From positions 181,161,001 to 181,225,000 of the forward strand of contig NC_091246.1 in the NCBI RefSeq assembly GCF_042477335.2: a stretch of 64,000 nt of DNA, in the 5' to 3' direction. The stretch's first letter is position 1. Each line of letters begins with the position of its first letter. Shown here in pieces: positions 30,301-43,200 of this stretch. This DNA is from Ovis canadensis. Taxonomy: Eukaryota > Chordata > Mammalia > Artiodactyla > Bovidae. The notes below the pieces were generated by a model. It was not told where the DNA came from, did no database searches, and saw only the letters and a list, made by a program, of their open reading frames with translations. Both the position numbers and the translations under genes were made by a program.

Positions 30301-31978
30301 TTTATCCCCACTGTGGTTTTAGAAGCTAATATCCTGTTTAGAAGTTAAAGAGTTTGAATAGCTCACACAACCCTGTAAAAATTACAACTGTCTGCCCTTT
30401 AATAAATAAAGTCATTGTAAAGAATTACATTTACAGAGTGAAAAGTGAATACATAGCATTATCAATTTTGGAAGTAACTAATAAGTACTTCCCCATAACA
30501 ATATACACTAGCTACCTTTTTAACTGTCCATCATTAGCACCAAAAAATTCAACAAAATTACCTTTATTCTCACATCTCAAAACAATTCTGCAAATTCTTA
30601 GTGAAGTTTAAGTATAGTCACAGACCTTAAATATTCACATTGTTTTCTATGTCATACTGAAAATAAGTTCACTACTTTTCTGGATATTCTTTACAAAATC
30701 TTATTAAAATTCCTGGTATTATCATCCCCATTATACAGTAGCACAACCACCCAGTATCATTTCACATGATAGCTCCGTAGAGGTTTCACATCTAAATTAC
30801 CAAGAACAAAAAAAACCCTTCCCTCCCTCATCTTGCACTCTTCTTAATTCTATACTAGTCCTTGGATTATGTACCACTGTAAAAGTATAACTGTATCAAA
30901 ATTACCATGTTTATGGATACAATAGTATGCCATACAGAGCAACAAAGTTACATGTAATGACAAAGATTACTAAAGTTATGCAAGACAAGAACAAAGTTAG
31001 GACATGCTAGCTAAGCAAAGTCCCTAGAAAGAGACTCCTAGTATCCTAAATTCAAATAACATTGACAAAATAATGAATAATTATCTTAAAAAAAATTATA
31101 AAGCTATCGGCAAATCAGGTAATTGCTAAATAAAAGTAGAGCACAAGATTAAACTCTAATATTTACAACTGCAACATACTTGAGTAAAATTACAATTGTG
31201 CACATATCAGTGGCTTTGTAACAAAAATAATTCATATACATAGAGGAAAAAATTAAGACAGTTTTCAGTTCAACAGAAGTTGAATTCAACCCATCTCAAA
31301 GATACTCAACAGCTCAAAGATTTACCACAGAATTGAAGATTAGCTGATAAACCAGAGCCACGTTACTGGCATTTAAGACAAATTTTAAACAAGTTAAAGT
31401 CTATCATTTGCTCAGAAGTCAGAAGACTGTGCAAACTTGACCTCAACAGGAATATACTGAGATGTGCAAACAAATGGAAAACCTCCACTAGCTGTTTTAT
31501 CTGGAGGCTTACCTTTTTTCTTCCCCTCAGAGAGCTTCCTGTTAACAACCGTAAGATATAAATACAGGTACAATGCACAGTCAGTGACCTTTTTAATTTA
31601 TTGTTAGAATATAAAACAACTGAGAGAGCAATAGGTTTAATTTCATTTTTATAAGGAAGACTGCATTTACCTGAAAAAGAAATATGGCATCACACACAAA
31701 CACACTTCAAGGGAGGGGTATGTTTAAGAACATGGTGTCATTCTGAATGCCAAAGGAAAAGCGATTCTGTTTATGGTTAAAATATGTAGTGTTAAAGTTC
31801 TTTATTTAAGAAAAAAACTTACTAATTCTGCACTAATGTAAGTTTTTGTGAATTTAGTTTTCAAATCACAGTAATCTACATAACCATTATTAACACCTGT
31901 GTTTATAGTACTGCAACAAGCCAACAAACACTTAAATGCACTTCACATCAAGAGTATGTAAACTTTATTTTTTCCTCT

Positions 31979-32131
31979 TCAAGCCTTCAGAAATTCAGGG
32001 GCTCTTTCAGCAGCCAGTCTGGTCAGAACCTCTGAAGGCAGAATCAGTGCCTCATGGAGAAAACAACCATCTGTGGCACTGCATACCCATCCGGTAGTGA
32101 AGTGTCCCCCTTCAGTGGCTTCCAGTAAGGC
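31979..32131 (-). other. Exon-like ORF, 50 codons, with own acceptor and poly(A) signal
   Basis: On the - strand a polypyrimidine-containing acceptor (CTTAAACTCTAG) is followed by 50 open codons and TGA. AATAAA lies 9 bases after the stop (31964-31969). The peptide starts ALLEATEGGHFTTGWVC, then reads FLHEALILPSEVLTRLAAER and ends PEFLKA; it looks like ordinary protein. G+C is visibly higher than the surrounding sequence. It lies 640 bases past the CCNT2 stop, so it could be an alternative last exon of CCNT2 or a relic of another gene. I do not recognise the protein. Confidence 0.45.
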
Positions 32132-32772
32132 CTAGAGTTTAAGGTTAACATGAAAAAGTGCCACCTTTGTTTTAGATTAGTGATGGACTCTGACAAGATA
32201 AAATAAAGTTATTCTGTATATTGTTATACTTACAAGCAGCTCCAATCCTGAGTATTTATGGTAATATCTAAACATACAAAAATGTATGTACATTTTTCTC
32301 CACCTTCTTGTAAACAGTTGTCAGTATACTGTTTTATCCCTTTATCAGTGAAACATGCAAATCATACATACAAGTATAAATACACAAAAGAAAACAATTT
32401 ACACTCATTCAAAAGCCAAGCAACAACAAAAAATAGCTACAGTATTCAAATTATAAATAAACGAATGCTTGAGGCATCTTATATTCCTAGAAGCAGCCAG
32501 CCATTCACCCTAATGTTCTTAGCTGCAATTGTAGAAATACTGAGTTTTGCACCTTCCATGCTTTTACAGTATTTATAACACTATCATATGTGGAGATAAA
32601 GACTTGTTTACTATAATCTCTTCTTTTCAGAATGAAGAATAAAGCAGCACTTACAAATATTGAAGCAGTGGTAGTAACAGCAGGTGTTACCACTGCTAGA
32701 TCAGGAGGAAGTTTTTCATTCTAACAATTTTTAAATTAAAAAAGAAAAGGAAAAATTGACCTAAAGAAATGA

Positions 32773-34200
32773 TTACATGTTCATTCCTTGGGCACTTAAC
32801 AGCGAGTCCAGCATGTCGAATGTGTCTTTGTAGTCCATATGCTGGCTGTTTGTACTGTACTCGTGATTGACATCAGGACCGTTGGTCTCCACTGGCTTCT
32901 TGTCCAGTTTCACGAGGGTGCTGAGATGTCCGTAGCCCACCTGGTATGTGACAGGGGGAGGGGGGGGTAAGGGATGGTTAAAAACAGAGTTGTGAGAGGA
33001 TATATACTGCTTAACAGAGGAGGAAGAACTAGATGAACTACCTGAACTTTTGGAACTTTTGCTCATTTTGGAGTGATGGTTGTGAGATGCATCATTGATA
33101 TGCAGCTTCTTCCTTGAAGAGCTGGAACTAGAGGAAATGCCATCACTGCTCAGGCCAACAGGACTCCTCAGAACAGTGGGCGGTATTCCGTCAGCACTGT
33201 GTTTACTGCCACCACTGCTGCTGCCACTGTATGAGTGGGAATGCTTGTGACTGCTGGGGTGGTGGCGGTTGGAAGGATGCTCCTTGTGCTTCTCCTTATG
33301 GTCCCTGCTAATATGTGGGCTGGAATGCTTGCTCTTCCCACTGCCTTCATCAGAAGAGCTGTGTCTTTCTGATGAAGAAACTTTTATTTTCATTTTCAGT
33401 TCTTCTTTACTGACACTTTTATCAGTGGGTGGTATTGGAATCCGTAATTTCAGTGATCCACTCTTTTCCTTCTTCTCTGCCATGTATTTTTCAGGTTTTT
33501 CAGCATTTGTAATGGGAATTTTCATTTTAATGGGAGAAGTCACAGAACTGCTGCTGGCTGCCTGAGACTGTACATGTTTGTGTTGCTGTTCTACCTGGGC
33601 AGCTATATAATGATCCCTTGCATCCAGATCAAGGCTTTCTAGCTTACGTTTTTCTCTATATTTATCTAAAGACATTTTCTGAGGAATTACTCCAGGAGTA
33701 GCAGAAATTGGCCCGTGGTGTTTACTGCTCCCTGCTTTATGAGTATAATCTTGCTTAACAGAAGAGTGATCAGAAATTTTGTCAGGTCTGTGATGTAATC
33801 CTGAATGCAATGATGCAGAAGGCCCCTGCTTGAAGTTGATGTTGTACTGGCTACCAGACAAAGATGTTTCCTGTTTCTGTGAATATATCTGTTCTGTCCT
33901 TGCCGACTCTTGATGCTGAGGCCATTCTTGGTGTGATGACAAACCATATGAGGTACTTGGCATTCCTGTTGCTAGCATTGACAAATTATCAGATGCATGG
34001 CTGTCTTGAACAGAAATATTTCCTGAATTTAGAGGTACTGGTGCAGGGAAAGCTGATGTAGATGGTTTCTGAAAACTTGGTTTGGTAGGCACACCAGTAA
34101 CACTATCTACTAACATGGAATTCTGGACCAAAGATGAACCCAGAAGAGGCGTTTCTGATACTTGTCCATCTACTTTTGGTTTCCCAGCTGCCTGGTTAGC
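32773..34200 (-). CDS. CCNT2: CCNT2 exon 9 (terminal coding exon)
   Basis: A 1428-nt exon: 475 codons and TAA-type stop end at 32773, starting at [12 protein letters not shown] after the acceptor TTTAAATAG. It encodes the disordered C-terminal half: Ser/Gln-rich stretch, [20 protein letters not shown] and LKLRIPIPP lysine-rich motifs, the His-rich segment, a poly-Ser tract, PPPPP, and the conserved end [17 protein letters not shown]. An internal Met gives a shorter 452-codon apparent ORF; the splice phase shows the true extent. Confidence 0.97.
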   Translation of the reverse strand, partial: ANQAAGKPKVDGQVSETPLLGSSLVQNSMLVDSVTGVPTKPSFQKPSTSAFPAPVPLNSGNISVQDSHASDNLSMLATGMPSTSYGLSSHQEWPQHQESARTEQIYSQKQETSLSGSQYNINFKQGPSASLHSGLHHRPDKISDHSSVKQDYTHKAGSSKHHGPISATPGVIPQKMSLDKYREKRKLESLDLDARDHYIAAQVEQQHKHVQSQAASSSSVTSPIKMKIPITNAEKPEKYMAEKKEKSGSLKLRIPIPPTDKSVSKEELKMKIKVSSSERHSSSDEGSGKSKHSSPHISRDHKEKHKEHPSNRHHPSSHKHSHSYSGSSSGGSKHSADGIPPTVLRSPVGLSSDGISSSSSSSRKKLHINDASHNHHSKMSKSSKSSGSSSSSSSSVKQYISSHNSVFNHPLPPPPPVTYQVGYGHLSTLVKLDKKPVETNGPDVNHEYSTNSQHMDYKDTFDMLDSLLSAQGMNM

Positions 34201-37200
34201 CTATTTAAATAAAACACAAAAGAAACAATGACAGCAAAGGAATTTAATAGAAATTTCTTTGCTTATAAAAATTCTATATTAAATATATGAAAATAAAATC
34301 ACCTGGGGTTGGACTTTATTGCCAGTAAACAAACATCTTATTTAGAGCCATAAAATAAGACTATATATAGTGAAAGCATTGGCTTTAAACTAAATACTGA
34401 ATAAATTCCAGCCCAGCATCTGAGAGAGGAATTTAACTTGTCTAGCTTTAATTCCCCTTCTTGTAACGTGAGGATACTATTTCCACAGTAATCACTATGA
34501 GAATAAGAAATCCATATTTATAGCAAAGTATACTGGACACAGTAGTTGGATAAATTATGAGCGCATGTAGCTTATGATACACTGTAATTACTTCAAATAT
34601 TAGAAATAAGAATATTTAACCATAAAAATTCAAATTAGCAAATTGATGTTCTGATAAACCCTGTCAATTCTCTTACCCTCCAGTATCGAATCTTCTTCAA
34701 CCTACTAGGCGTTTTCTCCAATATTTGTAGAAACTCATGTGTTAGCTCTAAAAATAAAATTTAAATTTAAAACTTAGAAGGTGCCTTTAGATTTAGAATT
34801 CTCTCAAGTGGGCAATATTAAAAAGAAAGCACAAGAGTTCATCTACTTCATGACCACCTTCCTAATTCAACCATTAGCACATACAGAAGTACACACAGCT
34901 TTGAACTGGTATTTTCAAAGAAGAATCTTAAAAAAAATTTTTTTGATTAAAAAAAACAAAACAAAACAAACAAACAAACAAAAAATAATCAAACAAAAAC
35001 CCCATCTCCCACATCTCCCTGATTTTAAATGCTTACTTAGAATCTCTGAAAAATTTAGTCACATTTAAAAAATTGCTCCCAAACAGAAAACTGCTATCAG
35101 GCAAACATCAGGAATAATCGTGGTGGGGAAGGTCCATCGTTAGATTCTTTACAATCAGTGCCCGAAAGTTTAAGGAAAAAAGAGAATATTTGTATAATCA
35201 AGATATTAATTACAAAGAGAAAATTAGTAACTTTACGACCCTAACCAAGTGATCATGACTAGCATTACCAGTAATAAAACATATCAACTTGATATACCTT
35301 GATGAAATGCACTGAGTAGGACAACTCATTTCTGTGGTATTCTTGCCCAAAATGTAAAACCTCAATTTAACAACGGGAAAACATCAGACAAACTCTAATT
35401 GAGGAACATTTTATAAAATAACTGACAATTATTCTTCAAAGTGTTAAGGACATGAAAGAAAAGACTGAAAAATTATCACAGATTGGAAGAGATTAAAGGG
35501 GGGCATGGCAACTAAATGGAACATGGGATCTTAGATGTTATTATTACGTAAGATGCTAATATTAGAGAAACTGGGTACAGGGTATAACAGCACAGACTTT
35601 GTACCATTTCACAGTTTCTTTAAATTTAAAACCATTTCAAAGTTAAAATGAAAAAATTTCTTTACCTATACTTGTAACTTCCTAGCGATCAACACATTAT
35701 TAACATTTCAGTAAACCACCCTGGTCACATTTCTACAATTTTTCTTCTTAAATTTAGGATTATAATGAAATAAGAGATGATTCACTTTTCCAAAGTGGTA
35801 TGGTTAAGATGAATTCTAGTTTTCAACTCCATAGAAAAATAGTGTTATTAATAAAGTTACTGGCCACTCTCAACACAAGTATTAATAATATCAAATGAGA
35901 ATGTCATGTAATATTATTAATGCCAATTTAGTATAAAGAGACTGATAAAAATTTGGCATCATTATGTGCTCATAATCTGTGATAAGTAGTTCCTGCTAAA
36001 GTCTCAGGAGCTTTTTGATTCAGTTTAGATGAAAAAAAGATCTGATGCCTATATTACCACTTCTTCATTAAAAAAAAAAAGACCACTTTTCTACTTGGAC
36101 ATAGTAGTAAATCTAGCAGATACACAATCCCCCTGGGTCCAAAATTAACAATAAATCATTCTGATTCAGCTTCAGAAAAATTCACATTATAAAAAACACA
36201 TGAGGGTTTGTTATTAATCAATAACCGCCCCGCCACAACCCTCTTACAGGTAGGCCAAACACAATCAATGCTGTTCTGGTGACAGTCATTAAATGTAAAA
36301 TTCAGATACTGTTAACATCTGAAATTTTGTTACTTTTTAATGTAATCAAAATAGAGAAAAGGCTGCTACATAATATGTTGAAATTTTCAATGTGTTAAGT
36401 GTCCAAGATTCCTATTCAATGTTCAAATGAATATGAACTTGAGCTTTTTCAGAATAGAAGCAAAGACATATTTAGATGGCTCGTGTTGTGTCAAAAAAGA
36501 CTTTACCTACAATTTAAGAGCAGGATAAAAGGCAGATTACTTGCTTTCTATAAACTTTATTTTAGAGACATGTATAGAAACTATTTCTATTAAGTTTTTA
36601 TCTTATTTGTATCTTATCATATCTATCAATAGATAAGACAACTATTTTATCTTACCTGTTGACTGCTAAAATAAGATGGTGGCACAGATAATTTCAAGTC
36701 ACAAATGGGAAAATAAAAAGTTCCCATTAGTTTTTAGAAGATGTTATATTTCAACTCGCTGAAGATTTCCTACTACTCTGAGTAAACTTTAAACTATCAC
36801 TAGTGAGCCAAATATGACCTGTATCCTGTTTTTGCAAATAGATTTACTAGAACACAGCTATATACTTATAGTTGCCTGTGGTTGCTTTCTAGCTCTGGTG
36901 GCAGAGTTGTCTTGTTGCACAGACAGTATAGCCCACAAACCCTAAAACAGTTACTACTTGGCCCTTCACAGAAAAGGGTGCAGACCCTTAAATAAATTTC
37001 TACCTTAAAGAAGCATCTGAGATATTAATGGAAAACCAATTTCCAAAGCCTTAGGGGTCTCTCACTTTTACGTAACAGATGTCCTATAAATCCAGTTTTC
37101 TCATCAGTTTCAATTTTGTAAAGGAAGCTGGGGAAAGCACACAAAAAGAAGCTGAAAACCTAACATATCAGTTTAGATCTAAGAAGTGTTATCTATTTCC

Positions 37201-40200
37201 TTTCTGTAATCTATACTTCCTGGTTAAAATGTCTTAATTTGCAAGGATATTCTACCTCTGGCCTGCCAGAAAAATTTCCTTTCAGGAGACCCCTAAATGC
37301 CAGATTCATAATTTATAGAACTTATACTCCCAATTTTTCCTTGTCAATTCATACTTATTAATGCACGGCAACAATGACACACTTTATCACCAGCAGAACA
37401 ACAGAACAAGGAATATTACCATGAAAATATCATTAGCTTACTGCTTCACATCTTCTACAGTAAGTTAATACATGCTTTGTGTTTATACATTTTAAACCCG
37501 ACAAAATTAGTATACTTTAAAATTATGTATGCTTGTATTATCAACCTGCAGCATTATATTAAATCATATTTCTTTGGAAAGTCATGAAAGGGTTTCAGAT
37601 ATTGAATAGTGGTTAATAATATGTTCATTTTTCCCCCTTTAGGCTAATCAATTTATTCTCATCCTCTTCATGTGATCATGTAACTGTACTTTTAAATCCT
37701 ATTGCCAAATTGTTGAAACAGAACTGTTTTAAAAGATTTTTTATCTTTTCAAAAGAGGAAATACCAGTAGATGAAATGATACCTGGGATTGGCATCAAGT
37801 AACTACAGGGTGAAGGAGGATCCTAGACTGGCCAAAACTGTTCAACTGACCATGAATATATGGGAACTCAATATTTTTTAAAACCTATACAGAAGCAGAC
37901 AGAATGTTTAATCTATGATAAAAAGTAAGAAAATATTCTGTTGTAACAAAAAGATTTTCTCTACTTACCATCTAGTAATTCCAGAGTAACTGTAGGATCC
38001 ACATATTCCCACCAATGTTTTCCATCAGTTGACACAGGAATCTCCCAATTGGACCATTTGCAAGCCAAATGAATGCATACACATGCTATCACTGTTGGTT
38101 TATACTGAAGACAGAAGGTTGTAAGATGCAGACTGTTGTAGAGCAGATTTGGAACGAAGAGTCATAGAAATTCAAATATGTAAAACAAAGAAAAACATTT
38201 ACCAATAAGATTAGAGGAAAAATAAAATTATTTAAGTTTTCTTTTTTATGTCTAGAGTACAAAACCTTATTTTATAAAATTAAAAGCTAACATTATGATA
38301 CTTTTTATGACTATGGTCACAAAAACTCAAACACTAAAAACCCATATAGATTATCAATGTTTTCATACTCTTACTTCCCAGAGTATATTATTAATACTAC
38401 TAATACTAATATATCAGTATTTCTAAACTTTGTTTTTACATCTAAATTACAACTATTTCTTTATAAAAGTAGAGGAAGACAGTACATTTCCAGTAATTAT
38501 TATATATAAGTAAAATGACTTAAAACTTTTTTTGGTGGTATTTTTGTTTCTTTTGTAATGTCATGGTAGAATAAAGAAAAAAGCAGAAAACTGTACAACT
38601 GACAAGGTAATTTCAATACCACATTATAATTATAATCAGGGATTCTACCATTCCATGTGGCTTAACATTCATTCATTCTGAAGTAACTCATATATTTAAC
38701 ACTTCTTTAGGTAAAACTATCTTCTCAGCAAAGCCACAGAGAAAACTTACCTTTTGCTGAATAGCTTCAAGGCCCAATGCTGCTAAATCTACAAAAATAC
38801 TACCTCTCTCCTTCCATGACATGCCAAAAACTGCACTTGCAACATGTCACAGCTAGCTTTTTCTAACCCAAATTTTAAATTTAAGTGGTTCTTGCCTTGT
38901 TGTTCAGTATTTCTAGGGACAGAGGTTAAATCCCAACAATATATACCTAAGAAAATATACTGGCTTTTTTGGCAATTCAAAGTTTTAAACAAAACATAAC
39001 AGTATCACAAGAAATTAAGGACCACATAAAGCTGGTTTAGTCCACTCTTCCCCAATGACTCATTAAAAAAATCAAATTTAAATCATTATTATAATCAATC
39101 CAGAACAAAATTACATATTAGATATGAAAGGCTTTTAAAAACTATTCTTCCAGTTCAATTTCAGAACTGATGAAAATGTCTACTGGTCAAGCACAAACCC
39201 ATACTGTTCTTTAGAGAAAGTACTGAACGTTTAAGTAAAAATTACACTTATGCAAATCAAGGCACTGATAGGATGTGACTACTACTACTAATCTACTACT
39301 GGTGGGTATTATCTGGAAAAAAAAACCCAAGTTATATAAATTTTATTTATTAAAAAAACTTTAATGATTAAAGTTAATATAGGATCAAAGTGAAATTTTT
39401 AAAAATTGTCATTTAACTATAATTGTAAACTAGAAATAGCTTTATACTTACCAAGTTGCTCGAATTTCTAGGTTAAGTTTAGCTCTTTGTAATCTTTAGC
39501 TGCTATTCAGGCTACCAATTTTAGACTTATGCACTCACAAATCGAGAATATGTCACCAGAAAGCACCACTACACTTCACATTGTGCATTTAACCCCTCTG
39601 TGCCAAAAGTCCCTTGTACAATACACCGCAAAGCAGACAGGAAGGTACCACCACAGTAGATGGTCCAGTCTCCTGCTGCAACAAGGGTGAGAGACACATT
39701 GAGGGGGCCCTGCATTAAAGGAAGCTATAGTGTGCTACAACAGTGCAACAAAGAGGGTCAGGATAACAACCTGTTGGTAGCCATGAAATAGGATGTCTGT
39801 GCCAAATCCTTGCTTGCTGTAAGAAAAGAAAAAAAAAACGAAGACAATACTATCAGCTTTAACATGCTACCATCAAAAAGTTCTCAACACAACAAAAACT
39901 TCAAAGATTTGTACACAAAAAGTAAATTTTACTTACTACTTACAAATATCACAAGAGCGCCATCATTTTCTATACTACTGAAAATCTTCAACAACATTCA
40001 CTCAAATGTTTCTTGCTATCCCCCAAAGATCTGAGAAACAAGCCGATTTGCTTTTAGCTAGCCAGTTACAAGGGCTAAACTTGTTACTAAGTTAAGCATC
40101 TAGTCAGCTAAAAGTTGCAATAAAGCATTCTCCTGGATTTAAAAAAAAAAAAAGAAGAAGAAGAAGAAAAGATTTTGAAGTCTAATACAAAATACAAAGA

Positions 40201-43200
40201 GTTGCCTGCCAGACTTAATCCTCAGTCATCACATTTAAGTTGGTTTAAGTACTTCCACCAAAAAAAACAAAACAAAAAACAAAAATCAAAAATAAACCCC
40301 CAACCCCCAAACTCAGAGAGGACAACCTGCTCAGTTTTTCATCATGTTACTAAGCATCAACAGAATAAACCACCTAAAAACATCACAAGGATGTACAGAA
40401 ACCACTGTAATCATTTTTAAATTATATAATCCAATTAATGATAACTTTAGAAAAGATATAAGTACTTTAGAGGGAATCAGGATACTTCAATACTGGTCCT
40501 CAACAGAAAAGCAATTTTTAAGAACTAGTTTCTTAAGACACTGGCATTGAAAACAGCCCCCATCTCCCTTCTTCTACTTCTTATTCTTCCCAACAGGGAT
40601 GCCTTTGCTACAGTTTCCCTTTCTCCCCCAGTTACATTCATTATCACTGACATACCTTTCCCCTCTTCTCACCTAGGATTAATTCACCTCCACTCACCCC
40701 ACTCTAACAGGACTCAAGTTCCTTGCCCTCTCCTAGTTTTATTCGTGGCACGTGTAATCCCCCGCTGCCCCATGGATCATCAACATAAAGGTTTACAAAA
40801 GGGATTTGGGCTTAGCAGAGCTGTGCTAAGGAAGTGTCAAAGCATCGGATGTCTTGGAGGCATTGTGACTTAAGTAAGGCATTCTTTCCTGGTGGAGAGG
40901 GAAGGAGAAATCACAGAAATGAAAGGTCCCTGTAAAATGACATTAGCCAATTGTGCAGCAAAGAGCATAATAACTTTCTCATCTCCAGATATGGGGGGCA
41001 TGGGAGAACTTCAAAGAAATCAAACAATTTACCCCCACCCCCATCCCACAAAAGAATCAAAATATATAGATAAGTAAAAATAATTTTAAATTGCCATTGT
41101 ACTCTTCACCTCAGAATATATGTAAATTCAGTAACCTATTAAAAGTCATTGCAACAGAGAAAAACGTAAGGAAAATGTTCTTTTGTTAGCTTGAAGTGGT
41201 TTTAGGGCAAAGGAAAAAAATATATACCAAACATGAAAGAACATCTTAAAAATGGACTAAGATGCAAATTATAGTTACTTGTAAATGTCAGACAAAAATG
41301 ACATTAAACGAGATTTTTACAAAAATTTAAGAATTCGTCACATTTTAAACATTAATAACAGTAACAAAAAAATCAGATTTAAATATTTTGCTTTGGATGA
41401 TATATCCAATTTATAGATTTTGTGAATGTTTATATATTACTATTCAGTTCTGCAAAATAAATGGACTTTAATCTCTCTAGCTTCTTTAGACAGGATTTAA
41501 GAGAAGTTGACTCAAATTTCACAATACCAGGTTGAAAATTCAGTTTCGTTTTCTACTAAGTGTGTGTGTATATTTCTTAACCTATATTTAATATCTTTCT
41601 TCAACATCTTTCTTTGCTAAGCTCAACTTAGGGCAAATTAAGTACCTCTCCATTCTTCAAAAAAAACAGCTCAACCTTCCAAGTTTCCAGGGAAACAAAA
41701 CTTCTTTAAAGCTTTATTTCTTAATTCCATGTCTACACTAGTTTATCCATACAATTCTATACTATGCTGTAATACTAAGGATGAGAAAGTGCTACAAAAC
41801 ATATAACCATGAATAGGAACCATAATTAAATATAAGTAACATCTGCTCTTAGATTTAAAAAAAAAATCTAAGTCCATTTCTTAACAATGACAACTCAGTT
41901 ACCAGACAATAGGTTTTTTTTTTTTCAATATAGCCATTAACAAAATAAAATCCTACCTAGGGATAAAATGAATTCAATTTAGAATGAATAAAATAAGAGA
42001 ACATTCAGGTAAACACTAGAAACAAGGCTTTCAAAAGTCTTACCCATTTTGTTTAGAACAAACCTAAAGAAGTCTAGTGGTAAAGGAATAAAATCGCAAA
42101 ATTTCATTTTCAAAAAGAAATAACAGAAGGCACACTAAAAGTTCCAAGTGACAAGTGCATACCACTTCAAACGGTAAACAGGAAAGGAAAAGTAGTACAG
42201 CATGCATCTGTGTGAAAACTTATTTCTAGAGATACAATGATATACAGGATTCATTAACCAGAGTAGAAAAACATACACCACATGCTTTATAAGGAGGAAA
42301 GAAACAGTACAAAACTTTGTACTCTTGTTTATAAACTGTTTAATCGGTATATCACATGCTGTTAGGTATTATACACAAAAAGGAAGCCACTTTTAGTAAG
42401 GCTAAAGAACTTAAACCAATTTTGGCCAAATAAACACAGGCGTTAACATTCCCTAAAATGACAAATCTAAAGGCAATTTTTATCTGAAAGATGTGAAGGT
42501 GACCTCCAAATTCAAAAACTGTAATCGGTTTTCAAGAAGTCAATGAAGTTTGATATAAATTGGAAATTAATACTATTTCCTCCACCTATATGTTAAATGG
42601 CCCACATCTTAAAATATTAAATGAAATGGGATGAGTATAGCCCAAAATAAAGAGTTCTAGTATTTGGAAGCTCTCTAATTATTATTATTTTTTTAGTGAA
42701 AAGAGACTCTCACCTAAATTTAAAGGAAGTTAATTCACCAGGAAGGACCAAATACAGAAGCAGATGAATAGGCAGGTGTAGAACACTGAAACATAATGCT
42801 TCAAACTGACATTTCTTGTCATTTTATAATAAAACCCCCCAAAAGCTAGGAGAACAAAACAGCAGTCATTTCAAATATAGACAAGAAGCAGCACTGGTAA
42901 TTTAGAAGTTTCAAAGATCACTTACCTCTTACTAACTGGGTACATTTCACCACATCTGTGTGTGGGTGTTCAATGGTGATCTCAAAACCTGAAATGAAAA
43001 GCACTTTTTTTCCCAATCACTTATACCAGTACAATACTTGCCTGAGAAATCCCACTCATCATACAACTGTAATTATGAATTTTTCATTATTAAAAAAAAT
43101 CAAAAGTTAGTTTCTCATCACTGACATGCTTATTATACCTTCAATCATAAGAAGTAATATCTCGAAAAGCATTCCAATTACGAAAACTGAAAAAGTTACT

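Larger units (their letters stand above)
27365..32772 (-). other. CCNT2: Probable CCNT2 3' UTR or downstream flank
   Basis: About 5.4 kb, A+T-rich, from the CCNT2 stop to the distal candidate AATAAA. No ruminant retroelement and no clear old repeat is visible in it, which fits a long, constrained 3' UTR. Several - strand AATAAA signals (31964-31969, 28058-28063, 27383-27388) could give alternative ends. How far transcription really goes cannot be told from sequence. An exon-like ORF at 31979-32131 is listed separately. Confidence 0.45.
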
